Shown here: piece by piece, positions 38,819-49,720 of the stretch
Layout: the number at the start of each line of letters is the position of its first letter
How positions within the stretch are numbered: position 1 is the first letter of the stretch
Notes under the pieces: model-generated
Databases searched by the model: none
What the model saw: the letters and a program-made list of their open reading frames with translations, nothing else
Told to the model about the DNA's origin: nothing
Program-made: the position numbers and the translations under genes
Assembly (NCBI RefSeq): GCF_019649055.1
Contig: NW_026570393.1
Coordinates: forward strand, 62,001-126,000
Length of the DNA: 64,000 nucleotides
From: Paramacrobiotus metropolitanus
Lineage: Eukaryota; Tardigrada; Eutardigrada; Parachela; Macrobiotidae
Reading direction: 5' to 3'

Positions 38819-41020
38819 TTAGTCGAAACCGGAACCAATAGCGCACGGTTCGCATATAGAATATATTCCAGTCACTTTTTCGGTGAAAAATGATTGCATG
38901 ACCTTTGGATACATCGTAGCAGCCAAAGTAATACAGGAACTTTTGAAACCAGAACTTTTCTTCTGGTCGCAGTATGTCTTTGCCGATGGCTTCCCGTCCC
39001 AGGTAGTATTCATAAACTGTATTACTTGGCAGTGTGCTTGTTAAATAGTTCCACGAAATCGTTGGATTCGTCCGTGACAATCGTGAACGAACCGTTACAT
39101 GCACTCGTTCACCGTTTCACGGCTACAATTGGGTGCATTAATATTATTTACAGGAAGATTGCGGATAACTTTCATAAGAAAGTTATAAAGTTTGAGAAAG
39201 ATGTGTTTACCTGGTATCGTGGAAGGCAAAAATTCTATTTTATCACCACGCTCTTCTTCAAGGTGTCTGACAGTGTTCGGAAAATTGTTATAAAACGTGG
39301 GAGATTTCCCTGCTATGGCAGGTCCCAGCACGAACAGCTGAATGCCTGCATTGAATTCAGCGTTTCGTCCTCGGAGAACGGTCTCAGAAATGCTCGATCA
39401 TTCCTTAGCGCTGACGTCAGCGCCATTAGCGATGCAAACACCACCATAGGAGTGGTTTGATATTTTATAGCCTCCGAAACGACATACTGCCACAGGTCTT
39501 CAGGTATAAAGGTTTTGGGTTAGAAGGCTGCATGATTTGTGGCGTGCACATGAACAGGCACTGCGTCTTCGTCTTTGGGCATTGTGGCACTTCTGTGATA
39601 CAATCAACATACTTAAGTAAGTACATATATATGAAATACTCCGCGCATTCGGCGTCTCCAGTAAAAGGGTTGGTCTAAAGCAATTCTGAGCGCAGCTTTG
39701 ATACATCAACAGCAGACAGGTTTGTGAAATCATCATCCGGTGTCATTAGCTCGTACAAATCTGGTCAATACAAGTCTGCAGCAGACAAGGTAAAGAAAAA
39801 GGTCACTGATAATTAAAGGACGGCATTTTCATTGATTTTACTATATTAGTTAGTTCACCGCTTCGCTTTGTCCGAATCTCCGATATGCGCGAGTTCCTCT
39901 AAGGTTTGATCCAAAATTTGTGGTTTGGTTTATTAGATTGGCGTTTCCTATAATCGGTGGCGCCAATGGTAATCCCACGCGTAGTGCGTTTTCGCATGGA
40001 AATTTGCCCAACTCGTAGAGCTGCCATTTTTTAAGGCTGTTCAGTGTGGAAAAGCGAAATGTGGATGCTAAGCAAATCTTCGGTCCCGATATCGCATGTG
40101 GTGCTTAAACTATTCGGCTTTTGTAGTCTTTTCCCCTTAAATCGCTAAGTCCGCATTTCCTCAACGAAAAAGGCGCTGTACCCGACTCTGCCTGAAACTC
40201 GTCAACCGGTTCAGTAGAAATAGCAGGTACGGCACAGTAGGAACGTCGACAACAGCATTTAGTGTCCTTAATCTCCATACACTGTAGCCGTGTAGGGACA
40301 TTGCTGTTCGTTGAAATGTGCGACAGCGCTTCTTCGTCAATGGTTTTGTCACGATACCATGGGCTACAGGCTATGGCGACGCTGTAGCGTTCGACGAATT
40401 CTAACTGCAGAAATATTGAAAGTGGCATAGTTGCCGGTGTCGAAGCGATTCACAATGCTAACGGAGAGGAGCGGGACGGATCCATTTATGCATTTGCAGC
40501 AAAAAATCCTTAATGCCGCTCTCTTTATTGCTGAAAAGCTGATGGGCTACTTGTTCAAAGTCGTCGCAATTCAGAAAGATGTTTTTTCTACTTTCGCGCA
40601 GTACAGGAAGATCTTTTTTCTACTGCCTGAAGAGAACCAGCAAATCCTCGTATCGCATAAATCCGTTTACAGCGTTGCCTGTGCAGTGCGGTCTAGTGTA
40701 CGCTAAGCCGGATGGGGCAGTTTTGTGCCTTTAGGGCCAAGTCGCCCTGACTGGCCACCGTGATGCTGCAGTATGATTTGTCCATTATGACGGACTGCGG
40801 GTAATGTACGCTGACTGGAGAGGTGGGCCGGAGAGCTTCGTTCTCATCGTAAATCAAATCACTGGTGTCACGACATGTTGGAACGATCTGCGAGTGGCCC
40901 AGAATTTTACAGCCGTAAAAACTGTAGCAGTGCCATCTCCATTCTCGTGAACATCTCCACCGTGTTTCCTCAAGAACTATCGAATGTTCGCCGTGTCTTT
41001 CGGCTGATAGATTTGCCACA
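38819..41020 (-). CDS. Possible multi-exon CUB/serine-protease-like secreted protein (or its pseudogene)
   Basis: Several minus-strand frames look like exons of a secreted, cysteine-containing protein: 41019-40693 has RPTSPVSVHYPQSV followed by SYCSITVASQGDLALK, like part of a CUB domain; 40404-40105 starts at a good acceptor (TTTCTGCAG), is Cys-rich, and ends KCGLSDLRGKDYKSRIV, like a zymogen activation site, but a stop follows immediately; 39440-39230 has IQLFVLGPAIAGKSPTFYNN; 39100-38819 has CNGSFTIVTDESNDFVELF and later TEKVTGIYSIC. I could not join them with consistent phases. No catalytic triad is visible. Confidence 0.3.
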
Positions 41021-41749
41021 CGGTACCCGGCACACGACCTTCACTAAGTCGTTTCCTAGTTGCAGAATAAGTGCGTGACTGAACAAATTCTTACCTTTCG
41101 GATGTACCAAACATGTTTCCGCTGGAGCTCGTGCGGTCACCACCGGAACGCTTCATTCAGATCGGTACAGGAGTTGCGCTGCCGGGTAGAAGCATGCCGT
41201 TCTTCCGAGGCTAATCGGCCGACCGCCGCCTAGCGTGCGCTGTATATCACGTGCATCTCTTGGCCGATGTCGGTGCTAATATCAGCGATATCTTTTTTGC
41301 TCCTTTGATTCCGCGTTGGAGTTCTAAGTAGGTACTGACCGGTCCCGCATCAGTTCGAGGAATACCCACAGCTGCATAAATAAATATTTATAAATCATCA
41401 TTATATTTATAATTCAGATTTATTTGAGAAAATTTAATAAACCAAATTTTCTTCTAGTAACTCAAATTGTTTGGCCGTACTCGTACCCTGTAAGGCATGC
41501 GTATTCTAGTAGGTCGTCTCCTACTTGACTAAGCATTTTTCGGCTGACGCCTGTTATAAATTGTCTTCCGCTGGCCTAATCCGCTTTCACGTTTGCACTT
41601 CTTAACAAATTCTCCTTACGCTAGTTACGCTTTCTAAAACCAATTCAGACCTGCAGTTTGCGCATTTAGGACGTGAAATCAAAGCAAAGCTGAAGTGAAA
41701 TGTCGTGGTGAGATTTGTGTAATACAAATACAGTTCAGTGAAGGAAATT

Positions 41750-42300
41750 AACCTGCTGTTGACGACATGTGCAGCATTTTGCTAAGGGAACCCAACGATG
41801 GACTAACTAAATTTGTTTGCATTTGGCCATAAGCGCAAATTATCCTGCCGGACCATGTACGACGCTGCTGATATATTTATTATAAATCACAAATTGATCG
41901 TATCTCACACGCTTTCCCGTTCTTAGCAGCGCTTGCGCGGCTTTTGGAGCCTCACAGCGTTTGCTAAGGTCTGGACGGTCGTGGTCTTTATTACCTTGGC
42001 TAGCACCCTGCCAATTTGCTCATCGTTCTAGAAAAAAATGATGATGTGCGACATTCGTACATTCGGAACGACTGTTTTTCTATCGTAATGCAAACAATGC
42101 TCTTGTGTCGCCAGGCTCACCCTTTTGACGTAACACTAATCTCTTAAAGTATGTAGAAAAACATACAAGAAAAGCAAAACGTGAAGCGCTATGAGTATTT
42201 TTGAAGATCAGGACACCATTTACGCAATGCCCTTTTGAGTTCGCTCGGATTTACTGACCATCATGTAGGCAGTCGTGATGTACTCTAGATTTTTTTATAA
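41750..42300. repeat. Dispersed repeat family B, copy 3
   Basis: Full-length counterpart of 27780-28290: same order of the TTGCATTTGGCC / TTGCATGTGGCC, CGTTCTTAGCA.CGCT and CGGATTTACT landmarks. Same strand. No intact frame. Confidence 0.6.
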
Positions 42301-43176
42301 ACATCATGTAGTTTTAGAATAATCTTCCGTCCTATATGCGTCGTACATGAATTCTACAAACAGACTGTTGGCTAAGTATGCCTATTACGTGAACAAATTA
42401 GCACCTCGATTAATATAAAAATTTAATGCATTTGTCTATTGGTACGTACTAAGTACCTTACCTAGCAGTTATATTTTTATTGTACAAGCTTATTTTTGTA
42501 GTACTCACGTAACAACCGGAACGTTCGCATTATGGTGTTATCACGGACCGAATTTACAGAAAATATTCTCTACAGTGTATTTGATCTGCTTTTTGATCCT
42601 CGGCTTGCGCTGTTATTAATCGTGCAATAAATCTGAACTATGTATTTCCTTAAAATAATTTACTCTTGTTAGCAGTCTTGCTTATCAACAGTTTTCATGT
42701 TGGAAGTTTATTGTATAAATTCAGTACACAGAACTATTAACCATTCCAGCTACTTATTCCCGCCGCGCGTTAAGCTTTTAATACTTACAACTCGCCAGTG
42801 CTTGTATATCTATCCACATTTCAGAGACAAAATATGTAAGGTTTTGAGCCATCCAGGTGAGCACCGTGCACTGTGAGATGTAACCCATGATAAAGATTTG
42901 AGTAAGCAACAAGCTACTAAATAGTATAACAAGTAACGACTATTTTAAAATTAATTATCTTCTAAAAAATCTGATACGATGGCTGATAATAGCAAGTTGC
43001 TGCTCGTTCAAATTACTCGTTCTCATATGTACACCGATATCAATCGGTTAAGCCGGTAGTTTTGTTAAAACAGTGACCACACTATCCACTTTCGCACTCT
43101 GACATTTGTTTTTGCGAAGAAAGTTCGTGTTTTTACGAAGCACGTTAAAAAAAAATAAAGGGTACCGGGTTGAAAA
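42301..43176. other. Intergenic, upstream of the LRR gene
   Basis: AT-rich, no frame or repeat I can support. The promoter of the gene starting at 43177 presumably lies in the last few hundred bases; no clear TATA box. Confidence 0.4.
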
Positions 43177-44164
43177 ATGCCGCTGAAATATTTTGTATTC
43201 AAATTTCTGTTTTGGTTTTGCACTATTGCCTTCCCGCACGTAACCGCCGGTAAGTCTCAAATCTCCACCCATGTCTTAAAACTTGATTTACACTTGTGCT
43301 AGTTACCGGGAAAAGCCTTAAACGTACCGATACAAAGCTTAATTTTCAGAAGACGACAACCTTCTGCCGAAGTTTTCCCTTGAACCATTAAGCTTCGAGC
43401 AATGCCGACTGCAGTTTACCGACTTCTGTCGACCATGGCAACACCATTACGATTACTGCACCGGTTTCAAAGGTCTGGCCATTCGGTGCAGTGGGCCCAA
43501 CATTTCCGAAAGCCAGCTATCGGACATAGCCACGGCTATATCCCAACCGCCACTGCGGGCGGTCCACGTCCAGCTTCCGGATGGGGCGTATATTACTCCG
43601 TTCGCCATGCGCCCTGTCCAAAATCAGACGGTTATGATCGGGGTTGAAGACTGCGTGGATGCACAGGTTACGAAACGACTATTTCATCTGCGACTGCATA
43701 ATCTGCTACAACTTCGTCTGGAGAACTGTTACAACTTAGTACTAGACAAGGCGGACTTTCAGTGGAACCACCAGATTCGGATTGTCAGGTTCACCGCAAC
43801 AACCATCGCTTCGTTGGAAGCAGGGACATTCACCGATTTGCCGGCGCTCAGTATTTTGTCGTTGGAGTTTTTTGGTCTGTGGGCTGGGGATTTAACCCAG
43901 GAGCAGAAGGATTACGCCCGAAGGCTCCATTGTACATGCGAGTTTGCCTGGTTTCGCCGCTGGCTGGATGCGAAACCGACACTGTTGCGCCACGTCAAAA
44001 CCGGTGAAGTGATCAGGATAGACGAATCGTGGGAGAATATTGAGTCCACGCGCGAAAGCATGTATTTTCCAGTCGACTGCAATCAGACAGAAATTCCTAA
44101 TCCCGAGCATATGGATTACGACAACCAGCGTCAGTTCTCCATTAACGAACCGGCTTGCGGCTAA
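43177..44164 (+). CDS. Secreted leucine-rich-repeat protein (295 aa)
   Basis: Two exons, 43177-43249 and 43350-44164 (888 bases, phase 1 junction, GT-AG). Exon 1 encodes a signal peptide (MPLKYFVFKFLFWFCTIAFP...). The mature N-terminus has four cysteines around FEQCRLQFTDFCRPW and YDYCTGF, like an LRR N-cap. LRR-like turns follow: LFHLRLHNLLQLRLENC, IRIVRFTATTIASLEAGTF, LPALSILSLEF. Then a C-terminal cap with LHCTCEFAWFRRWLDA, the CxC...W pattern of LRRCT, and a polar tail with two more Cys. No transmembrane segment after the cap, so secretion is likely. Only two or three clear repeats, few for the family. The ligand is unknown. Confidence 0.8.
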
Positions 44165-46354
44165 TGCGCGTGATTACACTGGGTCACAGGCCAAGCAACT
44201 GCTAGCGTATTAATCTCTTTAAATGCTGCTTGTAACTTGAAGCCACGGTTAGCGGTTTTGCTTTGAGGAAATCTTGCTGCCGTGAGGATTTTTTCCTTCC
44301 TGGATAAACTATTGACCTTTTGAGTACTAAGTGAAAACTCGCTCTTAAATTTTCGTACGGGTTTATACCGTTTATTTCAAATCCTTATTACACTTCACCA
44401 AAGATTAGATGCTGAAAAAAGGACGTCTGCGGAATACCAATCGTATACATATCGGACGATGTGATCGAACTCAGCCAAGTCAAAAACGAAGAACTTACTA
44501 GGCCAAACAAATTCACTAAAACACGTGCTTTATCATATACAATGTCTAATTATTTGATCAGTACATCGATCTAATCTGTATCTTAATTTTAAGGGGTTAT
44601 ATATATTGTTGAAGAAATAACTCCCAGTTTTGTTTATATCTGTGCATTAAAAACGATACTCAAAAATTTGCGCGTTATTCATGCACCGATTGTTTGTAAA
44701 AATGTATTTCGTAACTAATAATGTAAATTATATGATAACTGAAACATCTGTTAACAGTTTAAACTGTATCGGTATTGATACCCATATCGGTATTGGCCGT
44801 CAGTGCAAAAAAAGAAAAACCTTAGTAAATCTTATAAAATGGCCAGATGGCAGAACACCAAACACAGGAAATAATTTATAATGGATATAGTTCGTATCCG
44901 TCAGTGGTTGAAGCGTTTGGAGTGCTTTAAGCGAATTACTGTATTTTATGCGCTAAAACATTCGGAATTTACAAAACATTGCAACACTTCTGTGCTTTTG
45001 GCTTGCCTGTTTGTGACAGGAAACGTCACGCCCGTGTGAGTTCATTGCCTTCTAACCCAAGGAAGGATGGGCACATTAAAAAGTTTTGAACGTTCAGAAT
45101 TTGAATAATGATGTAGGTACAAAAATAAGTAGTATCGCAGCGGCTTCCTTTATGTAATTGTAATGCGCTCATCGTATATCCTTTCAGTACGGAACAACAA
45201 ATGGGCCCAACCTTTCCTTTTCGCGTTGGCGTGGGTGCTGCAAACTTCCCACTGGTGTCTCACATGACGTGCTACAGACAATCAAGTGCGATCCACCGGG
45301 TATTCGTGTGCAGTACACTAACTGTTAAACAAGCCGTAGCGACTCCCAAGAAATGGAGTACCCACCAAATACGACGCTTTCTAGAAAGTTAAGCGTAAAA
45401 GCCTCAGCAGTATTTGTAGTGTAGTGGTTACGCGCCATATTAGCGCGTAGCAACCCGCATGGCTGTGTTGACCTGTAGAGGACGCATTTTATGTGGTACT
45501 ACGAGTATTTCATTATTCAGTATCTATCCGGCCAGAGTGGCACAATAAACATCTGTGCCAAGACGTGACAGTATTAATAAAAATTTAAATAACGGACAAG
45601 CGATGCATTCGACCCTGTGAAAGTTCTACTAAATTTACTTCAATTAGGAAAATTATTATCTGGTTGTATAATCAGTAATTTTGTTTAATGCGCCCATCTG
45701 AAACGTTTTTAGCATTTTTATGTAAAATACATTTGAATGCGAACATCGTTACGTATACACCTCTTACGGACAGTGCTTAGTATGTTATCCCTTATCCGGT
45801 ATCAGATGGCACCGAATGGGTTTATTAAAGAAGAAGAGAGCCTACGTAACCACTAGAACAACTGCCCCGCGGCATCAACAGGAAAAGACTCTTACTGGTT
45901 TAAAAACGGATGACAGCGTTGATGCGCTGCATGATACGGCGTTTATAGCAGTAAAAACACGTACAAGCACACACAGTATGATGCAAAAGCACCGCGTATT
46001 AGACGCAATTATGCCAGTAAGCCAGTAGTTTCCGGGTTGGGTACATAGGTAATTCACGTTCATCACATCACGGAGCGTGCTGCCTGTGGGAGCCGGATCG
46101 GGACCATCTGCGGCGCTAATTGGACAGGACAACGCTTATACCTTGACAATTATCTTGTCGGCAGCGTCAGGTAGTGTACGCTGATGCGCAGAAAGACGTC
46201 GCGCCGCTACGGAAATACTCCCTGATTGCCGGCATACCGTGCTGTTGAAACTCATACGCATTACTGTTCCTTAATCGCAACTGGTGTTGTTTGACTGGCT
46301 ACGAAAGGTCACAGTTAACAGTTGAAGTTATTTTATTCCGTATAGCGAACCATA
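44165..46354. other. Intergenic, no supported gene
   Basis: Contains only short frames. The stretch 45419-45470 (TAGTGTAGTGGTTA then an inverted CGCGC/GCGCG pair) looks superficially like a tRNA but lacks a T-arm. The receptor's 5' UTR is expected near the right end. Confidence 0.45.
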
Positions 46355-47335
46355 ATGAACAGCAGTTTAAATCTAACTGGGAACAGGAACGCCACAACGG
46401 AATGGGATTCTCACGGAAGTTTTTTAACCTTCACCGCCATCACGTTAATTTTCAACGTAGGGATGTTGGTGATTCTCCTTAAAGACAAAGGCATCCAAGC
46501 CTCGTTTACCGTATATATGGTGGGTTTGTTACTTAGCAATATCCTGTACACCGGACTGGTTAACCCCACCGAAATCCTCCGTCAAGTCCACGGCGATCTG
46601 TGGCTGGGGAAACGCGGCTGTGATCTGCGCACTGCAAGCGAATGGATCTTCTCCGCCATCACGAAACATTCCCACCTCTTGATCACCCTCAACCGCGGCT
46701 GGGCGTTGGTGTTCCCACTGAGTTACAAAGAGAAGCATACGATCACGGTGGCCTGTATGATCTTCGCCGGGATGATCGTGTACGTGCTGGCGTTGGTGTT
46801 GCCGGGTGTAATATTAGATGCTCTGTATTATCGCCACCCGTTGAGCGAAGGGTGTGGATTGAACACGGACGCCCAGTTCACCTGGTCAGTGGTGATTCAG
46901 TTCGTTATCTTTGATTTTCCGGTGGTCTTCATCGCCGGGAGTTATCCGTTCCTGCTGTGGATGCATATTAAGCGCAAGAAACGGAGCATCCGCGTAAAGG
47001 ATAGTAAAGCCAATGGGACTCAGATGACGGATTACAGCGATAAGAATGCTATATTGAAAATCAACCAGAAACCGAAGGAGAAAAAGAATAAGTCGAAACC
47101 GTTTGTGGTGCTGACGCTGCTGACCACCGGGACGGTTATTTGCTGGACGCCGACGATGGTGTACTACACGATTGCCTGCTTTACATCCACGGCGAATATG
47201 GGACAGTTTTTTAATGTGGCGATTTTTGTGTATTCACTGCAAGGCTTGCTGGACCCGGTGTCGTTTGCCTTCAGTGTCACGTGGTTTCGGGAATGTTTAC
47301 AGAAAGGTTGGAAGCAGCTGACGTGCCAGGTTTAA
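46355..47335 (+). CDS. Rhodopsin-like G-protein-coupled receptor, intronless, divergent (326 aa)
   Basis: Seven hydrophobic segments: about 24-43 (with N34 of the TM1 GN-type motif), 51-71, 94-120, 131-155, 175-202, 248-275 and 284-308. The N-terminus has three N-glycosylation sites (NSS, NLT, NAT). C89 at the top of TM3 and C167 in the second loop can form the usual disulfide. The third inner loop is Lys-rich (KEKKNKSKPF). Departures from the family: the DRY site is NRG (113-115), NPxxY is DPVSF (300-304), while the TM6 CWxP motif is kept (CWTP 263-266). Complete, with start and stop and no frameshift. Such divergent intronless receptors are expanded in some tardigrades, as I recall. Ligand unknown. 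Confidence 0.88.
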   Translation: MNSSLNLTGNRNATTEWDSHGSFLTFTAITLIFNVGMLVILLKDKGIQASFTVYMVGLLLSNILYTGLVNPTEILRQVHGDLWLGKRGCDLRTASEWIFSAITKHSHLLITLNRGWALVFPLSYKEKHTITVACMIFAGMIVYVLALVLPGVILDALYYRHPLSEGCGLNTDAQFTWSVVIQFVIFDFPVVFIAGSYPFLLWMHIKRKKRSIRVKDSKANGTQMTDYSDKNAILKINQKPKEKKNKSKPFVVLTLLTTGTVICWTPTMVYYTIACFTSTANMGQFFNVAIFVYSLQGLLDPVSFAFSVTWFRECLQKGWKQLTCQV

Positions 47336-47875
47336 TTAGCACTCGGCAACTGCACCGCAGTCCATATGACTGCCGTAATCTTACGGAATTAAAACCGACC
47401 TTTTCGTGCAATTTCTTTAAGGCCGCGTACACTTTAACCTCATTATGGAGCGTTGCACTGTAGACTACCGATAAAAGAACCTTGTTTGTTCGTTGTTAAG
47501 TGGATTTGCCTGCAAAGAAGTGCCGGTCTGCCATCCTGGAGCTGTTTTCTAGTCATCTTGTCAAGCTGAAGTGGATCTGATCCTGGATGTACTTTTGTAA
47601 TATCGATCACAATTACGTAGCGCTATAGAATATAACTGTCGTTCCGTCGTTAATTTTGTACTACGAGTGTAACTAATTTATGCAGTTATTGAAGTATACT
47701 GTATTTGTTAGTCGGATGCTTCGTCGATCTTCATCTGAGATTGCGACTTTTCTAAACTATTATTTATTTCTGTATTTCATTACATTTAAATGCAATTTTA
47801 CTGACCTTTCAGCGCAAACCACTGATGACATTTTGACCACTAGAATTGACACTGCGTGCACTATTTTTATTGTTA

Positions 47876-47881
47876 AATAAA
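47876..47881 (+). terminator. Candidate polyadenylation signal of the receptor gene
   Basis: AATAAA, about 540 bases after the receptor stop, first canonical hexamer downstream that I noticed. Confidence 0.35.
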
Positions 47882-49720
47882 ACAACACATGCAAAATACA
47901 GTACCTCAAATAAAGGGGTCTGGTACATCGTACCAGTGTACAAAATTCGTATGGCATCGTAAAACTTCTGCTGTCGCGCACTCTGAAACTGTTTTATCAC
48001 TTAACTATGCCCTTCTACAGCAAAATGCACCAGTTTTACTTTGTTAGAATACTGGGATTCATCTGATTTGCGAAAAGGTCACCGTAATGCTTTTTCTCTT
48101 TCCGGTTCATCCGGAAATACCACTCCTTAACGTTCGATACGTATTTGTGTATCCATCCGGTGACCTGCGTTAATGCAACGGCTGCTGTATTCCTTATACG
48201 GATAAAAACAGTTCTGTTGTGGTCGGTTGTTTTGGCCACGTAAAACTGATATTTCAAAGAATAACTGGCCCGCCAGGTTACGGTATTAGTTCACCACACA
48301 GCAATGTCGTGCGACGTAAACGTGGGCAGCGCATCTTGATACGCAATACAAACGACTTGAAACGAGCGACGTTGCATTGTGGGGGGGGGGGTGAGTAAGT
48401 TTAATGCACAAGTAGCTGGGTACATGGATCGCAGCTGGTTTGTGACGCGCGCTGGCCGTGATCGCGATTATGGTGATATCGTATTATGATCTCTCTGACA
48501 AATGACAATAATAGTTGTGATGACACTACTGCATTACCGGGTGCGGCACACAGGAATACTGCGAAAGGCATCAGATCGCACCCACTTTCAAAATTCCACC
48601 GGTGATAAGACCATGCCAGTTGAATCTATGAACTCGTGAACACGATCTTGGCCTTACAACAATGCGCGGCTCGCTGAAAATTTATTCATGAATAACTGTG
48701 TAGTGTGTGCACAGACTGAAAGAGATTTCTACAAAGCAATTGAAGTGAATCCAAACTAATCGTTCAAAAGGCAACAAAAATTTCCCGGAAATAAACTGCA
48801 GCACGCATTTTACCAAAACAGGACTCTTTTCTAGTTGTTGACCGGCCACAGGAACTGTATGCCGACAAGGAAAACTATCCTCGGTGGTTAAACAATTCAT
48901 CAAGAAATACAGGCCTTTAATCAAGCCAGTCCCTTTCCTGCTCCACATCAGATTAAAAATCTACCGCTCACCAATATTCGCTACCTACCGTGCAGTTTAC
49001 GTACAAGATGCAGATGTACGCGGAGCAAAATGTCTCTGAGTGATGAACAAAGTGATCGCAAATTTTATTGCCAAGCAGTGCAGATGGAAACAACCAGCGC
49101 ATCTAAGTGTTGCATACTCATATTATGTGCATAATGATTGTGATCGCTGACTTATCGACTGACTTATTGTACCGAATGCAAGCGGTGTAAGAGAATGTTA
49201 ACATTTTACAAATTCAAAATATGATCTAGGTGTCAAATCAAATGCTAGTTTTTCGTCGTCAAAAACCGGTTGTTCTTCTGCAGAAATAAGCACAAATGGT
49301 TGGAAGCAATACTGTCGCAACGATAATCACTGCCACAAGACAAAGCTAACAACTGCACACTAGATAATCAAATAGAGAGTAAGATGAAAACTAATACAAA
49401 TTGAAATAAATGCAAAACTTATGAGAAACGACTCACTGTCACTTGAAAAGGTAGCAAGGTGTTAGAAGACTTGAGCAAAGACGTTATCGTGTCTCTTGAT
49501 GTTGAAAATTGTAACCATTCGTACTTCGAAGTACGTATCTGTACAGTGAGCGCCTACAGTACGGCAACTGTTTGCGTTGTCAGTAGCTCTGCTTTGTATG
49601 TAAAAAATCAGTATGATCAGTTGGTACCACCGATTCAAATGCCGTATTGTACAAGCGGGGCCTAAGCGGATATCGTATAAATTTCCTGTTAAAGTACTAA
49701 ATAATGCAAGTTTTTGATGA
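47882..49720. other. Intergenic between receptor and lectin genes
   Basis: No supported gene. It contains an 11-base G run at 48381-48391, otherwise short frames only. The lectin promoter should be near the right end. Confidence 0.45.
48381..48391 (+). repeat. Poly-G tract (11 G)
   Basis: Eleven consecutive G after TGCATTGT, followed by TGAGTAAG. Long G runs are rare in this AT-rich sequence and can be length-variable or a sequencing artefact. Confidence 0.9.

Noticed and set aside
45419-45485. tRNA-like sequence (TAGTGTAGTGGTTA with a CGCGC...GCGCG stem)
   Set aside because: The D-arm-like part is suggestive, but the loop lacks U33, no TTCRANY T-arm follows, and no acceptor stem pairs.
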